Shown: positions 43,382 to 54,508, counted from the first letter of the stretch. The stretch is 64,000 nt of DNA from Symbiodinium natans (GCA_905221605.1 CAJNDS010001524.1:419501-483500), one strand, 5' to 3'. The notes: a model not told the origin generated them from the letters alone. Translations and numbers: made by a program.

Positions 43382-43535
43382 CTCTACCAGAGCCAACCGC
43401 GCAGGCTCAAAGATCGGGACTTTCTTCTGCACCCAAGGTTCCAGCTGCAGCGCGCGGCAGCTTCTGAGGAATTGAAGAGCTCTCTTCACCTCAAAGTCCG
43501 CACTTGGGAACTTCGGGTCATGTCGGGGGAAGTTC
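43382..43535 (-). CDS. 154-bp exon with clean borders, unknown protein
   Basis: The segment lies between TGCTCGCAG and GTAGAG|GTCAGC. It reads NFPRHDPKFPSADFEVKRAL, QFLRSCRALQLEPWVQKKVP and IFEPARLALVE. The composition and both borders speak for a real exon. Confidence 0.6.
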
Positions 43536-43611
43536 CTGCGAGCAGAATCCGACTGAGACCGCCAGATCGGCCCTGAGACCCATGCTGAGGGAGGAGGACC
43601 CCCAGGCAGGA

Positions 43612-43915
43612 ACCCTAAACCCTAAACCCTAAACCCTAAACCCTAAACCCTAAACCCTAAACCCTAAACCCTAAAGCCCGAGCCCTTCAACCTGCCCAAG
43701 CTTGAAAGCCTGCTTCCGCGAAAGTCGGCGGAGGTGGGCCGTCAGCAACTCCGGCTGCCTTCCAGGGATTTGGTCCAGGGCGGGGTTTAGGGTTTAGGGT
43801 TTAGGGTTTAGGGTTTAGGGTTTAGGGTTTAGGGTTTCGGGTTCAGGGTTTCGGGTTTAGGGTTTAGGGTTTCGGGTTCAGGGTTTAGGGTTCAGGGTTT
43901 AGGGTTCGGGGTCTT
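43612..43915. repeat. opposed telomeric arrays
   Basis: CCCTAAA at 43612-43677 and TTTAGGG with TTCAGGG/TTTCGGG variants at 43783-43915. Confidence 0.9.
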
Positions 43916-44159
43916 AGGGCCTTAGGGCCTGGCTTCGGGCGCTTTAGAGGGGGACGGGAACCAGGCTGAAACACGGAGCCAGTACAAGGTAGCACATGGG
44001 GGATTCCGCCTGTTTGGGTATACATATACATATATATATACGTATAAAGGTATGTATGTATATATATATATATATGTATATATTTGTATACAAAAGGCTC
44101 CGTACTATCATCGGATTCCAAAAAAGGGACTAGCCTGGAGAACCTCCCACGTAGAGCCA

Positions 44160-44256
44160 AGTCTGAGTTTCTGAGCACGTCCCTTCTCGCCTCTTCCAGG
44201 TCAGAACGAGGTCGGCACATGGCTGCATGCTGCGTCTGATCGCTTACGGCTGCCAC
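44160..44256 (-). CDS. coiled-coil exon shard
   Basis: The minus strand reads SDQTQHAAMCRPRSDLEEAR then RDVLRNSDL. Confidence 0.45.
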
Positions 44257-44502
44257 GGGGCCATGAAGGCTTATAATAGGGTTTAGGGTTTAGGGTTTAG
44301 GGTTTAAGGTTTAGGGTTTAGGGTTTAGGAGGGTTTAGCACCCTCAGAAAAGATTCGCCGACTGCAGCGGAAGTTCTCAGCAGAATCGATATAATCCATT
44401 TGATATACAACCTGTATACAAAATAGAAAACAATGATGATCTCATATATAGCCTGCAATATATAATGCCTATAACATAAGAACCCTATATCATCGCGCTC
44501 TA

Positions 44503-44796
44503 TCATGGATCCACTACCAAGCACCGTCCAGTTGGGTACCAGGATCCTGCAGACTCATGATAGAATTGAAGGGGGGGGCCGCAGCTTCTCGAAATGCTGC
44601 TCTGATGATTTTCCTCATCAGAGATGTTGGGTGCCCAGCAATCTTGCTGCACGCCCTCCAGCTCTGCTCGCCGCCGAACTGCTTCATGACGGTCCTGCGG
44701 AAAAAATAGGGAGGTTGCCAGTTCTGCGAAGTACAGTCTGTGAGATTGTCCTAAGTGGGACATGAACTTTTGCAGGACTCGACGCAGTAAGATCAA
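44503..44796 (-). CDS. exon-like segment, unknown
   Basis: The minus frame is open for 97 codons, including LGQSHRLYFAELATSLFFPQ, DRHEAVRRRAELEGVQQDCW and NISDEENHQSS, ending in a stop. No family was recognised. Confidence 0.5.
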   Translation of the reverse strand: MILLRRVLQKFMSHLGQSHRLYFAELATSLFFPQDRHEAVRRRAELEGVQQDCWAPNISDEENHQSSISRSCGPPLQFYHESAGSWYPTGRCLVVDP

Positions 44797-44832
44797 GCCC
44801 TGATGTCCCGAAGCATCCCGTTAGGGGCTTAT

Positions 44833-44930
44833 GTAGGGAATGAGGTACCCTATATCTCCCTATAATGTATACCTGTCTTAAGGCATTCTGTAGGGTGCCT
44901 GTACTTCCCCCCAATTTCCCTACTAAGATC
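44833..44930. mobile_element. GTAGGGAATGAGGTACC element
   Basis: Inverted ends GTAGGGAATGAGGTACCC / GGGTGCCTGTACTTCCCC..TTCCCTAC. Confidence 0.7.
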
Positions 44931-45014
44931 CAAGAGGGGTAGGCCGTTTGGCCGTTCAGCAGCTTGAAGCTGTAAAGGAAGGGCGAAGGGCACGCAAACA
45001 TGGTATGGTCCACA
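44930..45014 (-). CDS. exon-like shard
   Basis: The minus strand reads MFACPSPFLYSFKLLNGQTA and then runs into the GTAGGGAA element. Confidence 0.35.
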
Positions 45015-45207
45015 CGTAGGGACCCCCTTCATAGTACACTAACTTTAGTTCGTTGGGAATTATTATGAACCCTAAGTGGTAAGGCTTAAAACCCAATGTA
45101 GGGCCCTTAGAACCAAGTCATAACTAGGACATGAGTAGTCATCAGGCTTTACAACCCAAGTTAGAGCCCTTAGAACCCTATGTATATCTAGGGGGCTCCT
45201 ACATGCA
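45012..45207. mobile_element. ACGTAGGGACCCCC element, internally duplicated
   Basis: The block with AAGGCTT.AAAACCCAATGTAGGG is present twice (about 45080 and 45150); ends CACGTAGGGACCCCC / GGGGGCTCCTACATG. Confidence 0.65.
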
Positions 45208-45244
45208 AACACTAAACCCTATAGACCCTAAACCCTAAACCCTC

Positions 45245-45330
45245 AAACCATTCCCCTCTGACTCCGGCTGTCCTCCTCGAGGTCGCGCTTCGCCGCAGAA
45301 AGCACAGCCATCTGACGGGACAAGGTTTGA
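45245..45330 (-). CDS. coiled-coil exon shard
   Basis: The minus strand reads LSRQMAVLSAAKRDLEEDSR then SQRG, followed by a telomeric repeat with a possible GT donor. Confidence 0.5.
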
Positions 45331-45689
45331 CTCTGTGCTCAGAAGAAGCCCACGGGTGTAACATAGAGGCCTTAATAATTAGAACAGGGTATTGGGGGTT
45401 CCTGTCGTGTCTGTATAAGGGGACCATAAGGGAATACCATTGTTAATTATTCCGACCCCTATATTGAGCAGTGTAGACCACCTCACCTGGCCCATGACCA
45501 TTGGCATAGGGTTTAGGGTTTAGGGGTTTAGGGTTTAGGGTATCAGGAAGGTTCTGATGTTGTTACCGAAAACCCTCGTGAGAGAGGCGGGAAAGGAATC
45601 ATGGAAGCAGCTGTCTGAACACGAGATGCAGCTTGAACGAAACCCCAAACCCTTTATAAGCCCAACACCCTAACCCTCACAGGCCGAAA

Positions 45690-45893
45690 CTGAACGGGTG
45701 GAAAGCAGCGCTTCTGATGCCGCGCCTCATGCTCGCGGATCTCGAGTCTTTGCTTGAAGTCCTCCCCCGTCATCCGTTCCCACTTCCCACAGCAAAGCCC
45801 GAAAGCTACGTAGGATGGATGCGATTCCGCAGTGGTGGAGGCTGCGAAGGCTACGGTTACAGTGCCGAGGCCTGCCTCCCCCACATTGAACAC
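45690..45893 (-). CDS. exon-like segment, charged helix at its end
   Basis: The minus strand reads VGEAGLGTVTVAFAASTTAE ... KWERMTGEDFKQRLEIREHE then ARHQKR. It is coding-like throughout. Confidence 0.5.
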
Positions 45894-45984
45894 AGTCTAC
45901 TAAGAACCCCAAAACTGCATTCGCCGATTGGGTTCCCAATAGTCCGGCTTAGGCTCATGCAAAGTCGTAAAGGTTTGGTGTAGC

Positions 45985-46055
45985 CTGGTAACCCAGTTGC
46001 TAGGCGCCTGCTGATTGAAGATGAACTGGATCCGGAGGCCCTTTGTTGAGACTTG
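45985..46055 (-). CDS. exon-like shard (Ser-rich)
   Basis: The minus strand reads SQQRASGSSSSSISRRLATG next to a GTAGCCTGG motif that resembles an end of the GGTAGCCC element family. Confidence 0.35.
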
Positions 46056-46199
46056 AGACCTACCTTGACCAAAATTATTTATGAGCCCGGGTCCAAAGAG
46101 GGGTTAATAGTAGTATAGTAGGGTATATGACCCCCAATCTTAGGGTTCCCGAAGCCCTAAACCCTACACCCTACGCGCAAAAACCCAAACCCCGAGGTG

Positions 46200-46318
46200 A
46201 TCTTGGCTGCACTCAGCAGGGTAGCTATAAATTGAGTTTGTAGCTGCCTTCTTAAGAAACCCAATAAACCCAAAAAGGCTAAGGATCTAAAGTTGCAGTA
46301 AAGAACCACAAAGCCGAG
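46200..46318. repeat. dispersed ~110-bp repeat, copy 1
   Basis: GGCTGCACTCAGCAGGG, CCTTCTTAAGAAACCCAATA and GGCTAAGGATCTAAAGTT are shared with 55380-55490. Confidence 0.85.
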
Positions 46319-46412
46319 GTGATGATCCTCTGCGCCCAAAGGCAAGAAGCGTCCTCCAACTGCGCTTCTGCAGCTTTCCGACCCCGCTCCTGCGACAGCG
46401 CCAGGGGTGCCC
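46310..46412 (-). CDS. coiled-coil exon shard
   Basis: The minus strand reads ALSQERGRKAAEAQLEDASC then LWAQRI. Confidence 0.5.
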
Positions 46413-46738
46413 TGAACCCGAAACCCTAAACCCTAGACCCTAAACCCTAAACCCTAAACCCTAAATCCTAAACCCTAAACCCTAAACCCGAAACCCTAAA
46501 CCCTAAACCCTAAAACCCTGTGAACTATAGGGCTTAGGCAGTGAAACAGCGAGGTCCCGGGCCAAGTCGGGCGACTTTATATAAGCCGTATCAGCCACAT
46601 AAACTCTGTTAAGTTAGTTGGAGTGTGGTTCTTTCCCTAAGCCCTAAGCCCTAAATCCTAAACCCTAAACCCTAAACCCTCAACCCTAAACCCTAAACCC
46701 TAAACCCGAAACCCTAAACCCTAAACCCTAAACCCTGG
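46412..46738. repeat. telomeric-type arrays (CCCTAAA)n
   Basis: Arrays at 46412-46518 and 46637-46738, each between coiled-coil shards. Confidence 0.9.
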
Positions 46739-46740
46739 CC

Positions 46741-46832
46741 TCCCCACGCCCATCTTCTTCGCTGTCCGGCCTCCTCGTCCGCTCTCCCACGCAGCTTGGC
46801 GACCTTGCGCCTGGCAACAGCTGTCGAGGACT
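46741..46832 (-). CDS. coiled-coil exon shard
   Basis: The minus strand reads AVARRKVAKLRGRADEEAGQ then RRR, and ends at CCAG|GGTTTAG of the adjoining telomeric array. Confidence 0.5.
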
Positions 46833-47223
46833 GGGGTTGATGAGGGCTCAGGGTTTAGGGTTTGGAGCTGATAAGGGTGCAGGGTTTAGGTTTTTTTGCT
46901 GATAGGGGTATAGGGTTTCGGGTTTGGGGGTCGTAAGGGTTTACATAGGGTTCGTTTGGGATTTGTTTCATAAGGGTTTCTCAGGGTTCGGGTCCGGAGG
47001 ATTTAGATTTTAGGGCTTGGTAAGGGTTTAGCGCTGATGCTGCTGCATCTGCAAACTACTGGGCCCCTCCTCCCCCCCCCCCTCCCCCGGGGTCTGGAGA
47101 AAATAGCACTACCCCACGCGCCTTCAAGCAGCTTGAGCCTGAATCATGGGGTTGGGACCTAGCTTCAGTGAGGACCCGGTAAGGCTGGGCAACTTTGACA
47201 GTGCCTGTCCTCTGAGACTGAAA

Positions 47224-47302
47224 CCGTATACCCTAAACCCTAAACCCTAAGCCCTAAACCCTAAACCCTAAACCCTAACCCTAACCCTAAACCCTAAACT
47301 CA
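47224..47302. repeat. telomeric-type array (CCCTAAA)n
   Basis: About eleven units with some CCCTAA. Confidence 0.9.
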
Positions 47303-47317
47303 AGGCTCAACTTCCTC

Positions 47318-47402
47318 GCCGGGGCCGCTCCAAGATCTCAACGAGCTGCTTGTTCACACGCTCCTGCAAGGCTCGCCGGAGGCGACATCGAACAGTCAAG
47401 CC
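47318..47402 (-). CDS. coiled-coil exon shard
   Basis: The minus strand reads QERVNKQLVEILERP. It precedes (in minus direction) the other shards of the 43-47 kb run. Confidence 0.45.
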
Positions 47403-47406
47403 CAGC

Positions 47407-47575
47407 TCGTAACCCAGTAACCCTATTATAACAAACCCTAAGCCCTAAACCCTAAACCCTAAAACCCTAAACCCTAAACCCTAACCCTAAACCCTAAACC
47501 CTAAAACCCTAAACCCTTCTTGGAGTTGGTGGCCGCATAAGGGAACCCAGAACCACCCAAAAAGGGCACATGTCT
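47407..47575. mobile_element. GGTAGCCC element split by a telomeric array
   Basis: Left part GTAACCCAGTAACCCTATTA, CCCTAAA units at 47434-47518, right part TTGGAGTTGGTGGCCGCATA and AGGGAACCCAGAACC. Confidence 0.75.
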
Positions 47576-48139
47576 GTCGTAATTCCCTTCTTACCACGAA
47601 GCTGTTAGGGTTTGGGGTTTGGGGCTTGGGGTTTAGGGCTTGAGGCTTAGGGTTTAAGGTTCAGGTTTTAGGGCTTAGGGCTTGGGGCACAGGGTTTAGG
47701 GTTCTGGGAACAGTTAACATAATACCAAATATTAGGAGTATTGATATGGATTTCATGAGTCATAATCAACAACCATGTATACCATCATTTGAACCTACCA
47801 TATCCCGACGACTAAGTTCAGGACGCCCCCCCCCCCAAAAAAAACATATGACTTGGTAGATGCACAATGGCTTTGTAATGCCGGATGCAGTTGAGGTTTA
47901 CGAAAAGAGGGACCCCTAACATGGACCCCCAAAAAGAAGTATGATTCCCTTGTCATAAGGACCCCAAGAAGGTATCCCTAGTACCCTAAACCCTTAACCC
48001 TTAACCCGAAACCCTACACCTAGTCCCCCCCAACATGTCGGCTCCTCCTCATGATCGACGAGGGGCTTGTCAGTCTCTTTGGGCGGCTCGCGTGCGTACC
48101 TTCCAAAGTCATTAGGGGATTTGCCAAAGATGGGGTAGA

Positions 48140-48238
48140 GAAGGGAACCCCTTCGATACACCAAATAGAATAGAATCCCCTTAGAGGGACGCCCAAAAAT
48201 AGTACCCTATTTTCGTAAACCCCATTAGGCTATCCGAA
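48140..48238. repeat. dispersed repeat, copy 2 (AAATAGAATAGAATCCCC)
   Basis: Partner of 34074-34150. Confidence 0.7.
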
Positions 48239-48639
48239 CACTCGACACTAAAATGCATGGAGTCCTGAAGAAGCAGACTGACTGACATCAAGGTTCAGCA
48301 AATGGCGTGGATGACTAACTGCAAACGATCAAGACCTACAGCAGCCCATTCAATTCCTCCAAACCCCAAACCCGATCCAGGTACCCGAAGAATCCTCCAG
48401 CCCTTGCGGCACAAATGAACTCTAAAATTGGGATTGTTTAACCTAAACGGCTAATATCCCGATTAGGGTGTGTATAATATGTACATATGTACGTATATAT
48501 ATATATATATGCTCACCCCCCCCCCCATGATCTAGGTCGAAAGGCCTTTCGGGCCCATCGAAGCGAGATTTAAACCTAAGTCGGAATGAAAATTAAAAGG
48601 CCACTGGCCTCATTCGTAGTAATTTTTTTTTAATCTAAA

Positions 48640-50400
48640 TTTGCCAATTAAAAGCCTCACCCTATGAAATCCTCTTCTGGGGCCTGCCTGTCCGTAACAA
48701 AATCTCACAAGAGCTTTATATGCAGAGGTTACAGCCTCAGAAATCCTCATCTGGGCTTCCTTCCTATTTTATTGAGAAAATGCTTCTACATAATAGCCCA
48801 CACCCTACGAAAAGAATTCCATACTTAAAGGCCACACCCTATGAAATCCTCTTCTGGGCCCTCTTAATGAAATTTCAGTAGACTTGTGTCTGATAAAGCC
48901 ACAGCTTCGTTCGTAATTAACCCAAGTAAAAAAACATATTAAGAGGCCCAGCCCCAAGACATCCTCTTCTAAGCCTCATTGATTAATACCTATTTAGAAC
49001 ATTTTTGTTTTTCCCACACCCTGTGAAATCTTTCGCTGGCCCCATTCGTAATGAAACGCAATTTGATTTCATATTGTAGAGCCCACACCCTAAGAAATCC
49101 TCTTCTGGGCTTCGTTCGTAATTGAACCCAAGTAAAGCAAGTGTATATTCAGAGGCCAACCCCAGGACATCCTCCTCGCAATGAAACCGAGTTAGAATTC
49201 TATATTGCAGACCATACCCTATGAAATCCCTTTCTGGCCCCTATTTGTAATGAAGATTAATTGGAATTCTGTATTACAAAGCCACACGCCAAGAAATCCT
49301 CATTAGACCTTCGTTTGTAATTAGACTTATTTTCGATTTGCCAAGATGCTTGTATTAAAAAGAGCCACACCATTCTGGGGCCTGTTCGTAACAGAATCTC
49401 GTAAGAAGTTTATAATTCTAGGTAAGAAGCCCACACCCTAAGAAGTTCTGACCTAGGCTAGGTTCGTATGTAACTCTTGGACAGAAATTTATATCATGAG
49501 CCCCCATTCGTATTTGAATGTACTTACAATTCCATATTTAACCGCTAGACCCTATGAAATCCTCTTCTGGTGCTTATTAGTGAAATGTCAATAGACTTGT
49601 ATATGATAAAGCCATAGCTTCGTTAGTAAATTAAACCCAAGTCAAACAAACAAATTAAGCGGCCCCGCCACAAGACATCCTCTTCTAAGCTTCATTGGTT
49701 AATACCTATTTGGAAATCTATTTTGCAGACCACACCCTATGAAATTCTCCCCTGGCCTCGCTTCATACTACAATGTTATTTGAGGTTTGTATTAAAACGC
49801 CACACCCTAAGAAATCCTCATCTGGACTCGTTTGGAATTCCACTTAAATTGAATTTTAAGTTTAGAGGCCACACCCCTTTGGACAGAATTTAAAAGGCCA
49901 CACCCTAAGACCTGTGTATGGTAAAGCCACAGCTTCGTTCGTAAAACCAAACCAAGTAAAACAATTAAGAGGCCACGCCCTTCTAAGCCTCATTCGTTAC
50001 TACCTCTTTGGAATTTTATTTTACCGACCACACCCTGTGAAAGTCTCCTCTGGCCCCGCTTCGTAATGAAATGAAATTTTTGAGGTTTGCACTAAAACAC
50101 CACACCCTAAGAAATCCTCAACTGGACTTCCTTTGTGATTCCACTTAAATAGACGTTTAAATTAAGTGGCCACACCCCAAGACATCCTCTTCGAAGCCCC
50201 ACTCTTTTTTAAGTCCAATTAGACTTTTGGATTGCAGGTCCACATCCTCAAAAGAACCACACCCTAAGAAACCCTCTCTATTTCTTTTTTTATTACTTTT
50301 CATATTAAGACGCCACATCCCAAGACATCCTCTTCTAAGCCTCATTCGTAATTAAATCTAATGGAACTTTACATGTTAACGCCACGCCCTGCATACCGAA
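48640..50400. repeat. degenerate ~70-bp satellite
   Basis: Units begin CCACACCCTAAGAAATCCTC then TTCTGG.CTTCGTTCGTAAT and end in an A/T-rich part. Over twenty diverged units are seen. Some types recur as a group (CACAGCTTCGTTCGTAA, CCAAGACATCCTCTTCTAAG, CCACACCCTATGAAAT), which points to a higher-order unit. Confidence 0.8.
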
Positions 50401-50537
50401 TAGGCTGAATTGAAAAAAAACGAATGGTGGGTGTGTTTGTGTGCTTTTCTCTGTGTGTGTGTGTGCAAGGCAGTCACATTAGCAGAAACAACGTATAACA
50501 ATACACATTCTTTATACAAGAAAAGCATTTTTTGCAA

Positions 50538-51030
50538 AATTTGCTAAAAAAAAAACCCAAAAATCCAAAAATCCAAAAACTCAAAACCATGGAGCCGGGA
50601 GGCCGCCTTTTTTGGATTTTTTGGTTTTCTCGAGGTTTTTTTGGTTTTTTTTGGAAAAATCCAAAAAAAACCATGGTTTTTTTGGATTTTACTTGCTCCT
50701 GGCCTCAAAAACCTAAAAAACACATGTTTTTTTTTGGATTTTGAGTGAAAATCCAAAAAAACCCTCGTGTTTTTTTGGATTTCAGGTGCTCCTGGTCTCA
50801 GAAACTAAAAAAACACGAGGTTTTTTTTGGATTTTCACTCAAAATCCAAAAAAAACCATGTGTTTTTTAGGTTTTTGAGGCCAGGAGCAAGTAAAATCCA
50901 AAAAAACACATGGTTTTTTTTGGATTTTTCCAAAAAAACCAAAAAAAAACCTCGAGAAAACCAAAAAATCCAAAAAAGGCGGCCTCCCGGCTCCATGGTT
51001 TTGAATTTTTGGATTTTTGGATTTTTGGAT
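50538..51030. repeat. ~490-bp palindrome, copy 1
   Basis: Left arm from CCAAAAATCCAAAAA over CCATGGAGCCGGGAGGCCGC to the centre near 50785; right arm mirrors it (GCGGCCTCCCGGCTCCATGG). The arms contain smaller hairpins around TTGCTCCTGGCCTC. Confidence 0.9.
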
Positions 51031-51524
51031 ATTTGAGGTTTGCACTAAAACACCACACCCTAAGAAATCCTCAACTGGACTTCCTTTGTGATTCCACTTA
51101 AATAGACGTTTAGATTAAGTGGCCACACCCCAAGACATCCTCTTCGAAGCCCCACTCTTTTTTAAGTCCAATTAGACTTTTGAATTGCAGGTCCACATCC
51201 TCAAAAGAACCACACCCTAAGAAACCCTCTCTATTTCTTTTTTTATTACTTTTCATATTAAGACGCCACATCCCAAGACATCCTCTTCTAAGCCTCATTC
51301 GTAATTAAATCTAATGGAACTTTACATGTTAACGCCACGCCCTGCATACCGAATAGGCTGAATTGAAAAAAAAAACGAATGGTGGGTATGTTTGTGTGCT
51401 TTTCTCTGTGTGTGTGCAAGGCAGTCACATTAGCAGAAACAACGTATAACAATACACATTCTTTATACAAGAAAAGCATTGTTTTGCAAAATTTGCTAAA
51501 AAAAAAAATAAAAAAAAAAAAAAA

Positions 51525-51995
51525 ACCAAAAATCCAAAAATCCAAAAATTCAAAACCATGGAGCCGGGAGGCCGCCTTTTTTGGATTTTTTGGTTTTCTC
51601 GAGGTTTTTTTGGTTTTTTTTGGAAAAATCCAAAAAAACCATGGTTTTTTTTGGATTTTACTTGCTCCTGGCCTCAAAAACCTAAAAAACACATGGTTTT
51701 TTTTGGATTTTGAGTGAAAATCCAAAAAAAACCATGTGTTTTTTTAGTTTCTGAGACCAGGAGCACCTGAAATCCAAAAAAACACGAGGGTTTTTTTGGA
51801 TTTTCACTCAAAATCCAAAAAAAACCATGTGTTTTTTAGGTTTTTGAGGCCAGGAGCAAGTAAAATCCAAAAAAAACCATGGTTTTTTTTGGATTTTTCC
51901 AAAAAAAAACCAAAAAAACCTCGAGAAAACCAAAAAATCCAAAAAAGGCGGCCTCCCGGCTCCATGGTTTTGAATTTTTGGATTTTTGGATTTGT
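51525..51995. repeat. ~470-bp palindrome, copy 2
   Basis: Same arms as copy 1 but the ~58-bp centre is inverted (CTGAGACCAGGAGCACCTG instead of CAGGTGCTCCTGGTCTCAG). Confidence 0.9.
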
Positions 51996-52319
51996 GTCAA
52001 AATTTGCAAATTCTGCAAAAAAGAAGTGTTTTTTGCATACAATTCTGTGTTTATAAGCCTGTCCTATGCAAATAATTCATAGACATGTTTACCAAATTGC
52101 ATTTTCCTGTGTTTTTGGGGTGTTTTTTTATGTGGTGATGTGGAAGTAGTGCTAAACACACGCGTTTTTCACTATTTACAGGTTTTCTCGCATAGGACTA
52201 GACGTGCAAAAACAGGACATCGCCTAGCATAGCCAGCATGTCATTTTAATCGGTATTTACGAGGGTTTTTATAGGGACAAAGCAAAACCTAGATCATGGG
52301 GGGGGTGGGGGGGGGGGTG

Positions 52320-52344
52320 ACCATATATATATATATATATATGC

Positions 52345-52377
<33 letters not shown>

Positions 52378-52450
52378 CATATATATATATATATTATTTG
52401 TTTATTCATTTCTAATATTTACATTATATATATACACATATCTATGTATT
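52320..52450. repeat. TA microsatellite
   Basis: TATATA blocks just outside the right end of the large element; a similar TA run lies outside the left end (48493-48510). Confidence 0.9.
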
Positions 52451-52594
52451 TATGTTTATTTGTTTAACTAATTATTTATTCATGTATTCTGTATATGTCA
52501 TATCTGAAACTTGCACTGCGCAACTGTAATTCCCTTTAGGGTACATGATTCAGACACCGTTGTTTTAGGGCTAGCTTGGTCCACATGGGCTGCA

Positions 52595-52662
52595 TTCCGA
52601 ATTCGACCCAGGCCTTCCCTTCTCTCGCGGGCGCGGCTCATGAGCCTTGAGCTTTTGTTTCA
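52595..52662 (-). CDS. coiled-coil-like shard
   Basis: The minus strand reads LKQKLKAHEPRPREKGRP. Short and uncertain. Confidence 0.3.
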
Positions 52663-52663
52663 A

Positions 52664-52755
52664 CGGTTTAGGGTTTAGGGTTTAGGGTTTAGGGTTTAGG
52701 GTTTACGGTTTAGGGTTTAGGGTTGAGGGTTTAGGGTTGAGGGTTGAGGGCTTTG
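52664..52755. repeat. telomeric-type array (TTTAGGG)n
   Basis: First array to the right of the array-free 48.0-52.6 kb segment. Confidence 0.9.
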
Positions 52756-53924
52756 GGCTGGGGAATTAAGGCTTGGGGTCTGGGGTTTAGGGCTGCTTCG
52801 GGCGACGGTTTAGCTCAGGGCTCTTTGTGATCGGACCGCCTGACAACGAACGTCATTCTGCAAAGTGGCTGCCTATCACCCCCCCGACCCCCCATGGCTC
52901 CCCCCCCCCTGGTAAACACCCCTTACACCCTTGTACCCCCTTTTACACCCTGAAAACTTGGGCTACCTCTAATTCATATGCAGCTGCGGCGGAATTCGGC
53001 CGAACGTGCAGGGCGTTCGGGAACTTGGGACAAGAACCAACCTTAAACCCTACCACCCTAACGGCCGTAACACCTGCAAGGACGTGGGTCGTGAACCGCT
53101 GCATTGACGAGGTGCAAAGAGGCCTGTGCCCGGCGAGGGTGCCATAACCTCGAGGGGGGAGGAAGGGTTTATAGGGTTTAGGATTTATATACGATTTAGG
53201 GTTAGAGTTAGACCCGGGGGGGGGGGGGGGGGGGGGGCAGAAGGAAGCATGCTAAAAGGGAGCGGCTCAGGGGGGGTATCCACCCGATGATTTTGATCAA
53301 CACCCTAAACCCTCAACCCTAAACCCTAAACCCTAAACCCAGGGTGCTGGGATGTGTTGGGGCTGTTGGGGGATGTGTGGGGCTTGCGGGAGCTCTTCGC
53401 GACCAGCGGCCAGCCGCTTGCCCGCCATGAAGTCGCTTCATGGGCCGCTCGCGTCCGGCGGCTGTTGCATGGAAGCCCTAAACCCTAAACCCTAAACCCT
53501 AAAGCCTGATCCTTCAAGTGGAGTAACCTTCAGGCATGGGTGCCCTCAAGCTGCCTCGTCCCTCATGCAAAGAGGGGCGGGTGTGGTGTGACTTTCAGTG
53601 TTTTGGGGTCCGGGACTGTTTCCAGTCTACATGGCTTGGAGCTTTCTAGGAGTAGCTTTGACAGTTCAGGGAGCTGGCATTCTAGTCACAGGGGCGGCTC
53701 CGGCCTAACCTTAGATCCTCCCCGCCCTAAGCTGCAAGAGCATGTGTGAATGGTGAATGGTCATCAGGGCAGCGAACACGGCTGCAGGCGGCCATGGCAT
53801 GTTCCAGAGCATGTGCCTGTCCTTACTTGCGCCTTGGGTTGGGGGAGTGTTGGGCTGGGGGCTTTTGAAGGGTTTAGGGTTTAGGGTTTAGGGTTTAGGG
53901 TTTAGAAGAGACGCGGCACAAGTA

Positions 53925-54010
53925 GCGCCGGTAGCTACAGTATCACAAGCTGGACCACTAGAGAGTCCTAAACACGATGGCGATCTTGCGACAACTTGAG
54001 GCCCTTGGGC
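53925..54010 (+). CDS. possible plus-strand exon shard
   Basis: The plus strand reads VAPVATVSQAGPLESPKHDG then DLATT and a stop. Confidence 0.3.
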
Positions 54011-54029
54011 TGCCAAGTTAGGGTGGGGT

Positions 54030-54366
<337 letters not shown>

Positions 54367-54411
54367 GGGCCCATCGGCCCAATTCTGAAGCATGGCTTAT
54401 TGGGGAAGCAT

Positions 54412-54508
54412 CTTTCTTTCATCGCCTTCGCCTGGCAATGGACGAGTCTCCTACAGGTGAAACACGGGCTGCAGAAGAATCTAGACCCAAGAGTAACACG
54501 AAGGTGTG
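54412..54508 (+). CDS. possible terminal exon, direction uncertain
   Basis: The plus strand reads LAMDESPTGETRAAEESRPK then SNTKV and a stop. The minus strand is open too (FVLLLGLDSSAARVSPVG) and lies downstream of the last CSN4 exon. Confidence 0.3.

Larger units (their letters stand above)
50080..51995. repeat. tandem duplication of satellite plus palindrome, ~950-bp unit
   Basis: From TTTGAGGTTTGCACTAAAAC the sequence at about 50080 recurs at about 51032 nearly unchanged through satellite units, a CTGTGTGTGTG stretch and the palindrome. Confidence 0.85.
48493..52325. mobile_element. ~3.8-kb AT-rich element with inverted termini
   Basis: The left end reads TATATG.TCACCCCCCCCC..ATGATCTAGGT (48505-48537); the right end is its inverse, ACCTAGATCATGGGGGGG..GTGACCATATAT (52287-52330). 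Inside there are no telomeric repeats, no credible gene, a ~70-bp satellite and two palindromes. It looks like a large non-autonomous element, or an arm-inverted satellite block inserted in TA repeats. Confidence 0.6.

Noticed and set aside
50474-52082. Several open frames of 60-145 codons rich in Lys, Phe and Pro (for example DFHSKSKKNHVFFRF)
   Set aside because: They lie on both strands of the two palindromes and repeat each other; they come from the A/T-rich inverted repeats.
48500-52330. Reading the ~3.8-kb block as a gene-bearing transposon
   Set aside because: No transposase-like or other credible frame was found inside; only non-autonomous status can be supported.
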